From Ptychodera flava (Eukaryota; Hemichordata; Enteropneusta; Ptychoderidae), in contig NC_091941.1 in assembly GCF_041260155.1 (NCBI RefSeq), positions 39,132,747-39,196,746 on the forward strand: a stretch of DNA of 64,000 bases, given 5' to 3'. Position numbers and translations under genes: made by a program. Every line of letters starts with the position of its first letter. The first letter of the stretch is position 1. The notes under the pieces are model-generated. The model did not search any database, was not told the DNA's origin, and was given only the letters and a program-made list of their open reading frames with translations. Below, one piece after another: positions 1 to 12,774 of this stretch.

Positions 1-1
1 T

Positions 2-3000
2 ATCAAAAAATGGATTGACCTTGTATCAAATGTAAGTAAAACATTTTCAGCATATATTGATGAGGTACAAAAGATACTGGATGCTGCACCTTGTTTTTGT
101 TCATTTGTGTGTAAGATGCGTATGGTAAAATAATAGACAATTGTTCAATACTTTTGAAGCATTGTTGAATTTCTCATTGCTATGGTTACCATTAAACTAT
201 TAGTATGGATCAGTATGTCATTCAATTTTAAGCAGGATTATTTTATTTTTAGAGCTTTATTGGAATGGGCATACTGGTTTCTTTCTGTAGATACTTTAAT
301 TTTACCAGAAACTAATTGAGAATTCTGCCTGTTCTGATAGTAACTGTGTGAGACTTGTCTGCCTATATCTGTTCTGATAGTAACTGTGTGAGACGTGTCT
401 GCCTATATCTGTTCTGATAGTAACTGTGTGAGATGTGTCTGCCTATATCTGTTCTGATAGTAACTGTGTGAGATGTGTCTGCCTATATCTGTTCTGATAG
501 TAACTGTGTGAGATGTGTCTGCCTATATCTGTTCTGATAGTAACTGTGTGAGATGTGTCTGCCTATATCTGTTCTGATAGTAACTGTGTGAGATGTGTCT
601 GCCTATATCTGTTCTGATAGTAACTGTGTGAGATGTGTCTGCCTATATCTGTTCTGATAGTAACTGTGTGAGATGTGTCTGCCTATATCTGTTCTGATAG
701 TAACTGTGTGAGATGTGTCTGCCTATATCTGTTCTGATAGTAACTGTGTGAGATGTGTCTGCCTATATCTGTTCTGATAGTAACTGTGTGAGATGTGTCT
801 CCAGTTGAATAATTGTGAAATAGTCAGGATAAACTAATGCACACATGTGTCTTAACTAACAATAGCATAATTATAATAATCTGTATTCAATAAAGCAAAC
901 CACAAGCCATAACATACAGCTGTCTTCAGCAGAGGTCATTATCATCAATTGGTTGATCGGCTAAAATTGTTCTCTCTATTTATAAAATTGCATTTCACAA
1001 GTGAATTTATGTGACTAGAAGATATTTTTAGTTATAGAACAAATTTCCATCTTCAATTTATGCAAATAGGTTATAAAATCCGTGAATAAATCTCTAGCGA
1101 TGTGGTATTTGTATATTTAGGTCATATAAGCACTTGATAAAAACATCTCATTTGATAGTAACATCTCACATGTTGCCATAGTTACCATATGATACTGATG
1201 TATCCAATTCTTGTCACTTACTCTTTGTTGATGAAATGATGCACCCAATGTTGACCTTTGCATTTTACTGTAATTAATTTAGGATTAAACACCAGGTAGA
1301 AAATCTTTGACAAGGAGAGGGAAATTCAGAAATTTTTGAAAAGAGTGTTGAAGTACAGCTTGCAAATATTCACTTTATGTGATGCAGCTCATCAGCAAGA
1401 GCTGTACTTTTGTCATCAGCAAGTAACAATGCAATACTTGACAATCTAGTCATTCAGGCTGTATGTACCTTTCCACATTCAGTGTGCTTCTGAAGATACA
1501 GAAATTATGCTGGTTGGCAACAAAAATGATTCCCGGCAACGGAGAGTTATCACCAAAGAACGAGGAGAGGAGGTAAGAAAAATTCATTCCGTATATGTTT
1601 ATATCAAAGGTCATGTTGCATAATGAGAATGTGTTCATCACCATGCTGTCAAAAAGTATCCAAATTTAAATAGTCATGATGATTTCTTTTTGTGGAATAC
1701 AATCATTTTGTCATTATCTGTATCTATAGTTATTCAATTGCCAACTGTAACCATCATATGTGCACTGCTACTGGTTTGATTTCTGTGTAGCTCATGCAGA
1801 ATAAATAAAATACTAGGACACAACTCCAAAAAAGATGACAATATACAGTCATTTGTTGACTGGTAAACAGACCTTTTCAGTTTTCCCTGGAGAGTTGTCA
1901 AGTTAAATTAAATTGTGATTACTAAACAACCATCATGTGTACAATATTGTGATCAAACAAGTCCATAATTCTGATGTGAAACTTGTCAGGTGTAACTGTA
2001 GTTACATTCAACCTTTACACATTAATCAAATAATTACATCTCACAACTTTTTCTTTGTTAGAAGGCACATGAAAGTTTATTAAATCGATGCTTTTCCTTA
2101 TCATTATCCTCTTCAGTACATTCTGCATCTAAACAAGTTATAAGACTACAAAAATTACCAAATCATATGATGTGAAAATATAATTTACTTGTTACTTTTA
2201 ATACAAATTGTCATCCATATGAATAGCATATGTGACATATGGACACATATCTTCCCACTGATGTCTCTCAAGATATTTACAGCAATGTAACAGCACTTAC
2301 AAAGTCAGCACTGTACTGTTCCTGACACAATTATAGGTGTTGCACAATGTTCAGATTTGTTTTCAGATGTTGATTCATTATAATATTCAGGCCAAGAGAT
2401 TGCTAGTAAATAGTGTCATGTACAGTTTTTTTTGCTAATTTTCAAAGATTCCATACCATAAAACCAAGTGATCATTTACAATTCTCCAACTTTCATTGCC
2501 ATTGCCTGTACTTCTTTCCTACATTTTCCCATCGCCAATTTCTAGCAAACATGCATATGACATTATTTATTTCCTAACCATAAGTTTCACATCAACAATT
2601 TTCATTTCATAAATCTATAATCTTACTCAGTTAACCCTCTCATACATATCACTGTCATTATCACTGTCATTGTCTTTGAATTTATTTGCCAAACCTTTCA
2701 TGACACAGACATTGATACATGAGTTGTTTTCCTACATAAAGTGTACTGAGGCAAATATACCTGTAATGCATATCATAATGCAGTACGTTCCAATAGATAT
2801 GAATTTCTTACCATGACATTAACAGTCCATACTACCTTTTTTTCTTTTCAAGCTTGCCAAAGAACTCAAAGTGCCTTTTTATGAAACCAGTGCCTTTAAT
2901 GATACCAATATTGATGAGGTATGTGATGTTTACATTGTCTATAAAACAGCAGAAATTATGAATATGTCTTCTAGGATTTCACTAATTTGGATGGTGATTG

Positions 3001-4040
3001 TAATGGTATTCCACTGGAAATGATTTCTACCAACATCTCTTTGAACTTGCAACTTGGTCGATGAAATAGAAAATAGTAAAATTACAGAATAGCCACAAAT
3101 TCCACTGAAAGTTGATATTTTATCAGCTTTGCCTTTCAAATTTAAACTGTCATATTGACAAATATAATGAAACTAAACGGTTTATGTCTGCATTTGATTT
3201 TGCATGGGAATCCAAATGCTTGACTTGATTTATTTTTTTGAATCAATATGAAAAGTCACTAACTCCAGAAAAGAAATTCTGTAGATACATGGCAACATAT
3301 TTAGGATTTGTATCCACATTGTCATTTAGTTAAAGGCACTGCTAAGATGTATCACTTTAGAATATACATAGGTCCTTTTTACAGGGTAACATACCTGTGT
3401 TAAGAATATACATAGGTATATTATTAACCATAAAAAGTATGTCACATTCAGTCATCAAAACCAGCATTCAAACTGAACAGCAATAGTTATAAGCTAGCTA
3501 TATGGCTTTACTCATCACAGACATCAATTCCAATTACTGGTGTTTATTTTTGCATATACAATACTGTATCAATGATATGATCATCTTTGAAGTCATTTTG
3601 CAAATCACTTTTACCAGAAATAGTATCTGATAATGTATTTGTTTAGTAAAAGAACAAGTGCCTAGCAGATGGTCTCTAAAATATCTGATATTTCTACTCT
3701 GTTAGTTGCGATTCAGAGAATCTATGATTGTGCTGGTATAGCAAGTGTGAAAATCTGTCTCTTCATAGACCGACAAGTTGCATGGTTATAGCGTAAGATT
3801 TTCACTTCCTTAGAAACCCTTTAATCATTTTCATATTTGTATTTCTGTCAAACTGAAACTGGTAATATTTTTAACATCCAGGTATTTATTGAACTCGCAA
3901 AAATTGTCATGAAGAGGAACAAAAGAGAAATTGAGAAGCAGATGGAACATATTAAACTATTTTGTAGAGAAGACAGTGAAGCAAATATTATTGATATACC
4001 AGCCAAAGAAGACAGTGGTTTGTGTTGTACTCTAATGTAA
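2..4040 (+). CDS. Rab12-like small GTPase, 3' part (four visible exons)
   Basis: C-terminal half of a Rab-family GTPase, a membrane-traffic switch that cycles between GDP and GTP. The 5' exons with the P-loop and switch regions lie left of the window. Visible exons are 2-31, 1483-1572, 2853-2918 and 3882-4040, all joined in phase 0 at GT-AG sites. They encode about 113 residues. The G4 motif is seen in LVGNKND and the G5 motif in ETSA. The stretch ASEDTEIMLVGNK resembles Rab12 (ASEDAELLLVGNK), which is my reason for the subfamily call. The end reads SGLCCTLM, so the last four residues form a CaaX-type prenylation box (CTLM), unlike the CC ending known for vertebrate Rab12. It may therefore be a divergent Rab12 relative or another lineage-specific Rab. 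Rab identity is certain; the subfamily is not. Confidence 0.85.
331..800. repeat. 40-bp minisatellite, 12 copies
   Basis: Tandem array with an exact 40-bp period: units start at 331, 371, 411 and so on to 771, the last being 30 bp long. The first two units carry single substitutions (agacttgtct, agacgtgtct versus agatgtgtct); the remaining units look identical. It lies in the first visible intron of the Rab gene. The near-identity suggests recent expansion or homogenisation. Confidence 0.97.
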
Positions 4041-4152
4041 CACATGCATCGAACACATATGGATGTTGTATGTTTCAAAGACGTCCAAGTCTGTTTGTGT
4101 TACCCAGAGACTGGATCTGAGTTAACACCATAATGAGAGAAAAGATGGGTGG

Positions 4153-4158
4153 AATAAA
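4153..4158 (+). terminator. Polyadenylation signal of the Rab gene (candidate)
   Basis: AATAAA 113 bases after the Rab stop codon; the first canonical signal downstream. Actual cleavage site not known. Confidence 0.5.
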
Positions 4159-4429
4159 CAGTGAGGTTTTTATCAAATATGGTTGATTCCTGCCATATAC
4201 ATGTGCCAGTTGTGCCTTAAATCCAACCCTAGTAGACATTAGTACTTACCAACCAATGTACATACTGTGCTTTTTAATTCTTGGTTTTAATATATACAAG
4301 TACAACAATCACATTGTACATTTTTTTGGCTTTTAACAGAAGGTAAATTATTCTGGTGATCATGTTTATGAAATTTTACAGAATATGTGGAGACTGTGGA
4401 GACCACTTTATTGTGTTTTTGGTGTTGAT

Positions 4430-4760
4430 TGGAGTTACTGCTAGTGATAAATGCCAGTTATCACAGGGGATGGTGAAAAGTTATCACTCGTAATGGTGGT
4501 CTGTTATCACCTGTGATGGTGGCCAAATGGCTACAGTAGCAAGTCATCTTTAGGTGGTCATGACTGGTGATAATGGCAAATCGTTGATGGTAGGCGGTTA
4601 TTGTCAGCCCGTTGTCACCAATGATGATGGCCAGTTGTCACCATAGATTGTGGCCACTTAGCATTAGTTAGTTATCATCAGCGAAGGTGGTTAGTTATCA
4701 CTGGTGATGATATCCAGTTATAAACTGTGTTGATGACCAGTTATCGCAAGTGAATGTGGT
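4430..4760. repeat. Degenerate tandem repeat of a GTTATCAC-type unit
   Basis: Roughly 30-bp units built around 'agttatcacc ngtgatggtgg' recur about ten times with many substitutions. The motif is itself near-palindromic (ttatcac/gtgata). It looks like an old diverged minisatellite in the region downstream of the Rab gene. Confidence 0.7.
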
Positions 4761-7700
4761 CTTACCTGCTAATGATGCTTTTATCATGATCAGAATCCAT
4801 GGAATTAAGTCATTGTGAATTTATGAATCCGGGGATTGTCTGATGAATGGTAATTAGTTCCTGGTCAGTGAAAATTAGTACAGTGGTAAGATACTGTTAG
4901 ACACCATCTGAAGTCTAATGATAATTTATGATTTATATACCTACACCTTGATTGATATGCCTTGATTCAACATTGCATTCAGTAGAAGTGTTCATACAGT
5001 GAATGCAAAATCCATTACTGAGCAAGGTGTCTGTAGATTTGATGGTGACCATGTTAGAGAATATCTACTATGCCTGCTTTGGTATAAAACATAATGCCTT
5101 TCCCCGTATACTTTTCTGTATGTCCATGACTTTTGTAACAATAGTCTATTTGTATGTATGTAAAGTTACACATTCCAATTGTTATCATGTCTCCCGTTTG
5201 ATGCCACACATTTTAAAATTGCTTATTATGAAATACACTCAGGTCAGAACCACCAAGATTTATTATTCATTTTGTAGTAAATTCCTTGAATTGAATCATA
5301 CTGTTCAGGACCATTTCACATACTAACTATGGTCATTGTGGGAAATATGTTTAGGAAAATATGTTTATCAAAACCTTCCATGATGTGGTTTGCCAATAAA
5401 TCTTAACAGTAGTAATCAAAGAAAATTTTATTAAATTTTGTGGCATATTTAATACAACAGACCCTTGGAAACTGTTTTGCTGGGTTTCAAATACCTCATC
5501 AAATTTCACCAGGGAAATGGCATTCATATTTTATGACACCTCAGGTCACGCTTCAAGAAGTGTTGTCACAACTTATGGCCTATCTTTATGTCCCTAGATT
5601 AGTAATCTTCTCCCATATGCAGAAAGTCTGCATAATGGTTTAAAGCATTTATAATTCGATTTTACATCATGCTACTTTTTCAGTGATACGCAGATGAGAT
5701 AAAAATTCCACAATTCTGTCTGTTTTATCATAGGCAATGACATTGCATCTAAGTCAAAGGTTTGATTGATTCATGAAAATCATACAATAGCTCAGACCAA
5801 TTGGTTAAAAAACAATTCAGAAACATAAAGAACAAAATCGTCAATCAGCTGTCGCATTATTTTAGAAATTACACATTTAAATTTTGTAGATGTTGGTATA
5901 GTTGAATAAGTGAACTTCATGTGAACTATAAGTCATAAACTGCTGTTCTAATCATACACACAACCATGATTATATCAGATACATGTAATCTTCCTTTTTC
6001 TTGGAAAACACTGAGAAGGTTCCTTTGAAAATTATGATAGGGAGTTGAAATGCAACATATCAACCTTTAAACATATTAGCCTTTTTTTCCATGTGGGCCA
6101 ACTGGGAAAATACCCACGTGATGAGAAACATTGACAAATGGGTCGTCTTTATGTGCAATACTTATTCAGGAAAGCTTACATGCACTGTCATATTTGTTAT
6201 CTGTTAAAATTTCAAACAGAGACTGTCTAGTTAGAGGATCGTGTAATAAGTTACCAAAAATGTCTTTTTTTTGGCAGTAATGTAACAGTTTAATGTGCAA
6301 GACAATATGGGAGATATTATATAACTTGTATGGTATTTGCTTTAGGCAGAGGATTAAATTGTGTTTGTTACATATGGTTGATGTTGATTGACTTTTAGAG
6401 TGGTGATATCTCCAATATCATGATGTTTCATCATTTTAATGGCCATTTTATTGCAACCATAGAAACATGTTCATTACAAAATCACCAGCCTAACATGACT
6501 CATGTAGCATGTAAGGTATGAAATCATTCCATATTGGATGAAACTCCTCTTGTAGCGAGGTTACGGTATGGTTACTTCAAAGTTCATTTGAGACAGAACT
6601 GTATGCTTTCCGCAAAATCAGTGTTACCTGGCAATTTGTATTAAATTCTGTATTCAAGGAAACATCAATTTTTTAGGACCTCGTGTGCTATATATACATA
6701 TCTATCATTGCCATATTTGTCAAACTTTTAACATCTATGTTACATGAGCAAAGTTTTTAATACCTTTGAATTTGGTCGCAGATATATTAGCTTTATTTAA
6801 GCCAATGCAGGTGCCTTACTGGAATAGAAAGAGAGTTATAGAGTACAAAACTTCTGATGTTGTGTCTTCCAAAATAGGTATCAGGATCTTCAGCCTTTTC
6901 CACTTTCTTTTTCATTTCAGAAAAATTACATTCGTTATTTTGAAACAGGTATTTAGAAGTGGAAATGTTGACATGAAATTTGTAAATATTTAATCTCAAA
7001 AAGCTTGATATTTAAACTTCTTCTTTTCTCACTTTACAACTGAAGTACATCATCTCATAAGCATGTGTTGGAAAAGTGTTACTTTAACAGAACTGCAGTC
7101 ATATAATACTGTATTCTTGAGGAAAGAATATACCAGTATAGCATTATTGAAAACTTGAAGGCCTACTAGCCCTTGAGTGAAAGGTTAAGCTAGTTTCTTT
7201 TTTTTTTCTGTATTTCTGTGACGAGCAAACAGTGTGAATCTTCCTCGCCATAAATACAAATCAAAGCAGAAAGTGTATTCTCTTAATGATATTTTATCAA
7301 TGGAATACTATATATTCATGAGAGATGTTTCTCTCACAGGCAACACTACAAAGTTAAGAAATGTAGCAGTGACAATGATAGTTTAGAGAATCTTTAGAAG
7401 AATAACTTTATCATCATCATCCTGCCATTTCAATTTTTCCTGCCAAACTGCCTACAAGATTTTCATCACAGTTGTCCGAGATCTCATCCAGGTGTAGAAG
7501 TGATGACTTCTCCATTCAAAGTGTGTATTTTGTGAACAAATACTAAATGGTACATGTACTTGAGGTGATACACAGATGTGTTAAGAGATACGAAATATAT
7601 GTGAGTCTGTCTTCACCGGTATTCATAGCATCAATAAATCATTGTGCAATGTAGTTTTACAGTGCCATGTATTGTATTCATAAGTTGGCAGATTATACTT

Positions 7701-9040
7701 AATTTCAATATAAAATCATCATTTTAATTATCCACAGTGCAGACCATTGCCAGGTTGTGTTCATTATGTGCATCTTTCAACTGTTGATATTCATGTAACT
7801 GCCAATAAATAACTTTTATCACACTTTATTTGTTTATGTCTTATATCCATGCATTATTTAATTACATGTTTGTACATGCGCATGAAGTAAGTTTTCTGAA
7901 CAACTTGCCCCATTTAGGCTTCTAGTAGAAGTACTCATAATGATTTGCCAAGTGAAGATGCTTCTGCTGGCATTTATTGTCAAGAGGTAAATTGTCTGAG
8001 AAATGCATGATTGAGTTCATGTTTTCTGCAAGGATATTTTTAAGATCCTATCTGCACATAACTTTATGGCTAGTTTCGATACTTTTGTTCTCATCAATAG
8101 AGAATGGAGAAAAAAGTTATCTTTGAACTATGAAGTGGTCCTTTCATTCCAACAATGCTTTATATGAGGAATTAAATTAGAAACAGCACACCATACATAA
8201 TAACTTGCCCTTGGCAGGTAGATGGTTCAATCAAGTCCATCCATTACAGTTCTAATGGCAAAGGGACTGTGGTTCAAGGATTCAAGCAGTTATACTGTCA
8301 GCTGGACCTTTTCAATATTTTTTCTTTTTCAAAGATTTTGTAGATTTTCTACTAGAACAAAATTTAGTGTAACTCTCCTTCCACATCCGTTCCAGAAAAA
8401 TTTACCATTTTGCCTTTACCTTATTGTTTAATTCTACAGTCATGGTGAAGCAGAGTGATCTTTACAGTTGGTGAGATGCTGTTAGTTACATCCTTTCTTC
8501 ATAACTCATGACTTTTGGTTTATGACTCAGGTACATCAATATCTGACGTGTTTAAAGGCCAGGGACATGATCCCCAGGATAAAGTTTGTTGTAGTCTGTG
8601 AGAGGATTATGGAGGTGTTAAAGCCTTTTGTTTTCCATTGAAATTATATTCTAGCGAGTAAATTCCTGGCCAGACAATCTGATGCCTGATACAGGCCTTT
8701 ATGTTCTTTGGATCAAAATCCAGAATGTGACAGGAAATAGGATACAAGTATGTGTTCACCCATCCCTCTGCTGGTTTGACAGCTTGTTAGCTGACATTTG
8801 GTATACCAATGTTAGGTTATCATATAAGCTGAAGTCACTTGCATCTGTATGTATGTGTGTATGTATGTATATGTATGTGTGTATGTATAGTATAGTATGT
8901 CCGTCAACATCAAAAACCCATGAACCACTGCACTTTTTAGCTTGGTATTTGGTGTGTGGATGCATCCTGGGCTATAGATGGGATTTTGTTAAAGTATACC
9001 TTTGCATTGCCCAAATTATGTAAATAAGCTTTAAAAATGT

Positions 9041-9600
9041 AAAAATGGTCAAAAATCTATAACGCAAGATTCGCTGTTTTTATTGCTTTGAAAATCAGTT
9101 TTTATGAATATTGTAAAGATATCTTGAATTTTGTATTTTGGCTGAATGTTTTTTGTTATTTTTCTCATTGTAAGTTAAAATTCTTTTTCTCTGAAACCGT
9201 TGGCCCAATTGCTCTCAAATTTTTGTTGAAAATTTGCAAGGGTTACCCTTCTTATTTGTTGAAATTACAACAAAATTGGCAAAATTACCGTTTTGGGGCA
9301 ATTTGTATCATTTTTGGTCAAAAAGTCGTAAAAAATATTTTTTCTTTAAAACTGCTGGACAGACAGCTTTTATGTTTCGTGTACAGATGCCCGGGGATGA
9401 CAATAGTTGGATATGTGGAAATTGTCCAGAAATATGCAAATGTGTATTTTTAAAACAATTTTGTCATTTTTGGTCAAGAAAACTTGTTCTCAAAAACTTC
9501 TTGTCTGATAGCTTTGTAATTTGGTATAAAAGTCCTAAAGGATGTTATCTTCTGCTCTCCCAAATTTGTATAATTTAGGTAATTTTCTCAGTCTGTGTGT
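9041..9600. repeat. Diverged internal repeat (~145 bp period), also found at 59.2-59.7 kb
   Basis: Three diverged units share 'cattttTGGTCAAaaa', then a T-rich stretch, then 'ctgncagacagcntttatgtt'. Anchors are near 9188, 9337 and 9478. The same order of motifs recurs near 59400-59480 in TMEM179 intron 3 (tcatttttggtcaaaa, then ctgacagcccttatgtttt). The two loci therefore carry copies of one interspersed repeat. The open frames across it (9088-9578) overlap each other and are likely fortuitous. No family name recognised. Confidence 0.6.
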
Positions 9601-10029
9601 GATCTTAAATGATCTATACCAACCACGGATAAGTTGTGAGACAGTGGTTAAGTTGGCTGTGAACATAATTTTGTTATATTTGGTATTAATTTGTAGTGAA
9701 ATCTGATCCAGGAAACAAAGCTGAGGTTAATTTTTCATTTCAGACCAATGTTTACAATTTTTCCATGTAAGACACACAAGATCTCAAAAGAAATTTTGAT
9801 CAAGGATAATTCCAGATGTCATAGTAAAGTTTTAAGTTAGGTGGATTCGAGACAATTTGTAGAAAGGTAACATGACCCACTGAATTGAAACGGTCATGTG
9901 CGCTAGCTGTGCACAATGCTTTTTGAGATCTAGCTTGGAAAAAAGTGACGGAAGAAGACATCCATGGCCAGTAGTCAAGAATTCTGCACATTTACATTTT
10001 TACATTTATTCAGGCATGAAATACATTCT

Positions 10030-10360
10030 TTACATTTCATACATTTTTTACATTTATTACATGAAAGGTCTGCACGAAATACATTCTTCAGATTTTTTCA
10101 ATGAATGTCCGTACGAAATACACACAACTATTGGGCCTTCGTCGGGAGGGCCGAGCTGCACATTTTACATTTTTCACATATTCATGCACGAAAAGCATTC
10201 ATTCGGGCCTTCGGACTCGACTGTCGGGAGAGCCGATGGGACATCATCGGGAGTTTTGGCCGGTCTTACACGAAATACATTTTTTACATTTATTACATGA
10301 AAAGTCTGCACGAAATACATTCTTTACATTAAATATATTTTTTCAATGACATACAAATGT
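10030..10360. repeat. Two direct copies of a ~90-bp T-rich repeat
   Basis: The stretch at about 10040-10130 ('ttacatttattacatgaaa', 'gtctgcacgaaatacattc') is repeated at about 10270-10360 in the same orientation. A GC-richer spacer between them contains 'gggccttcg' motifs and 'cgggagggccga'-like sequence. The structure suggests a mobile or satellite-like element; family unknown. Confidence 0.6.
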
Positions 10361-10435
10361 CGTAAGAGCTGTTCAGCCAATCATTTCAGTCTTTTTTCGG
10401 ATATGCTGTTGTCTCTTACACTCACACACACATAC

Positions 10436-10516
10436 AAACAATATTATATATAGTGAGTGCGTGTGTATACATGTTTGTTTGTTTGTTTGTTTGTTTGCTT
10501 GTTTGTTTGTTTTTTC
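10436..10516. repeat. (GTTT)n and (CA)n microsatellites
   Basis: A short CA-rich tract near 10420-10440 is followed by a run of about ten GTTT units around 10470-10515. Confidence 0.8.
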
Positions 10517-10691
10517 CTTGCTTCTCTGTGATAGAATTTAAATCCCTATACATTACAATAAAGTTATTTCTTTGGCTAATATTATAAAGTACGTGTATAT
10601 GAAAAGTGCACCAAAAACGTTTTCGAAATACATCCATAATTTGTTTTACAAACAGTCGGTGTGATTTTCGCATTTTTCTATCAAACCACAG

Positions 10692-11304
10692 ACTGTGGAG
10701 CGATTGCTGGAATCGTGATCGGGGTTCTCATTTTCATCACTGTTGTCGTCGCGTCGATCATTGGATGTGTATGCTTCTGCTCTCAAGCCAATAGGAGACC
10801 CACACCAAAGTTATCCGTAAGTTATATCGCTTTGTGCACGGAGAAACATCATGTCGGTAGACAGAGACATGGAAAAAAAAATTACAAATAAATAAAAACT
10901 AGCAAAACGGGTGCAAAATAGTGAAGAAATAAATTAGCTGTCGTGTTTAAGCAATTCAAAATCGAAGTTTAAATTGAATCCTCCCATAAACTGTAATGCA
11001 CGTTTTCTGCAGTACTTGTGATTTGTCATCAATCAAAGATGTCTTTATTTTGCAATTCCGAGGCCAAATTCTTCTTAAACAAGTATTGCATCTGCTACAT
11101 TTTGTACTAGCAATCACTTACGTTGATAATCTTGATTTTGTTTTCTTTCTAGAGGGAAATGCATTAAATATGGCCTCTCAAACGTGTCACAGGTTTATCA
11201 TTTACAGTTGCTGTAACTGCACAGAGCTAAATATGTGGTTTTCTTCCAATTCACAGACAACCAGGTCTTCTCTAGCGTCTTCTCATTCTATCCAACCGTG
11301 GTGA
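10692..11304 (+). CDS. Possible 3' exons of a small single-pass membrane protein (CYYR1/Shisa-like)
   Basis: Exon 10692-10816 starts after 'ccacag' (phase 1) and ends at a good GTAAGT donor. It encodes a Cys, then a strongly hydrophobic helix (AIAGIVIGVLIFITVVVASI), then Cys-rich juxtamembrane residues and RRPTPKLS. Joining in phase 0 to 11257-11304, after 'ttcacag', adds a 15-residue Ser-rich tail and a stop. A Cys-AIAGIV-type membrane helix followed by Cys residues resembles CYYR1 and Shisa-like proteins. I could not find the expected signal peptide or Cys-rich ectodomain exons upstream, where repeats dominate. It could also be a gene relic. Confidence 0.4.
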
Positions 11305-11529
11305 TCAGACTCTTTCAATGCTAAGAAGACAAAATGCACATATATTTTATACAGAATGCGAAATACTTATTTTATAACGTTTGTTCACCTTGATACGCCC
11401 TATTGCAAGTATTATATATAGCAAAAAAACTTCCATGTACAGACCTTATTTAAGACCATGGCTCGTTTATAGTGTGAACGTCTTTTTAGTGCGTAATTTT
11501 GGGGGTTCTTTGGTAATGTCATATTTAAG

Positions 11530-11670
11530 CAAAATAAAGCACACCCAGCGACGGCATACCACGAGATTTTGACCAGTTCACGACATATATGCACGAGCGA
11601 TAGCGAGTGCATATATGAAGTGAAGTGGTCAAAATCGAGTGGTATACCGTCGCTGGGTGTGATTTATTGC
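11530..11670. mobile_element. Foldback (palindromic) MITE-like element
   Basis: A near-perfect inverted repeat of about 65 bp per arm is centred near 11600. The arms carry 'cacacccagcgacgg' (left) and 'ccgtcgctgggtgtg' (right), and the centre is gcacgagcgatagcgagtgc. The whole can form a single hairpin. Sequence to the right, with 'gaccaatcagatcgctg' near 11787, resembles a sub-terminal part of similar invertebrate MITEs, so the full element may reach about 11850. Confidence 0.75.
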
Positions 11671-12774
11671 TATTATATCATAACAGTATATTGAAATTCT
11701 GGCATGGAACGTCAAAAACGGGTGTTTGCTCAAGCCGTGCCAGCCGTGGTATATCGCCAATATACCACGGTTCTTTTCGCGTCTCGACCAATCAGATCGC
11801 TGTATTTGCGCCATCAATATACTTGTATGATATAATACCAAATATTGATGTTTATTTGACTTCAAGTTCATTTATTCATCTCATCCTAGGTGTACCACTT
11901 TCGCAGTCTGCCGTTCCACAATCTTTTGAGCTGTTTCTCGCGTTCCTACTCTGTCATGTTCACGAAATTCTTCAGTTTATATATAGGGTGTACATACGTC
12001 TGCAAGAAAGTCACCAAGTGTACATATGTGTAGGCTACACTTTTATAAAGAATCAAAATCCGTCCTCAGTGTATAGTTTTTTTCTTCCAGTTTCGTCAAC
12101 ATTCATTAACTTTAAAATCCCTCTTTAATATTACAAGATCACTTCACAAATGCCCAATTGTTACCAGCAGTTTTCACGGTATAAATTAGCTTTTGCCGTG
12201 AAATCGGTGCGTGAATGAGTTGGTGATACTGGTGGTTAGTTTGAGGGCGCCAAACCAACTTTTTCAAAGGAGTCTGGTATCCATGGGTATCATTCACGGG
12301 AATTTTCCTTGTCCTCTTTTCCATCATACTTCAGACTGTTTCGAGTCATTCGACCGGTATATTTAATTAATATCATTTGCTGAATGTAAGCTGAATGTAA
12401 TTGTTGTCATGACGTACCCACCGATTTTGGTGCCACAAATGTAAAAGCTACGCCTCTCATGCATATGCTGTGGAAACACTACGGGCATTAAAAAAGTGGC
12501 AGTGAACTTTGACCTTCGGAGACGGACTTAATGTTACACGTCATTCTTTGTTTACTGTACTTACCCAGTGCTTTAAAATGTGTGCTAACAAATTTTGTCA
12601 CTTACCAAGAATATAAAATAACTTCCTCCTTATCGTTACATTGACATGTCACAATCTGCAAAGCGGCAGCTCCAGCATTTACCGTCCATTGCAATTTACA
12701 TCTCACACAGATTCAAAGTTACAATGATATTGAGGTGAGCACCTTGATTCACGTTGTACAGTTTTGACAATTGA

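Larger units (their letters stand above)
4041..9040. other. Intergenic / possible long 3' UTR, no gene recognised
   Basis: AT-rich sequence without any recognisable coding exon. It holds a degenerate tandem array at 4430-4760 and a short TGTA microsatellite near 8848-8890. Open frames here (for example 5003-5326 and 8682-9023) have no recognisable domains, and I see no supporting splice sites or homology. Confidence 0.6.

Noticed and set aside
331-800. CRISPR-like regular array
   Set aside because: The 40-bp units are contiguous with no unique spacers, and the genome is clearly animal. It is a minisatellite.
5003-5326. 107-codon plus-strand open frame
   Set aside because: No recognisable domain, AT-driven composition, and no splice or homology support.
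8682-9023. 113-codon open frame
   Set aside because: Runs through a TGTA microsatellite giving CMCVCMYMYVC; no domain.
9088-9578. Two overlapping 114-121 codon frames
   Set aside because: They overlap in different frames across a diverged repeat seen elsewhere; likely fortuitous.
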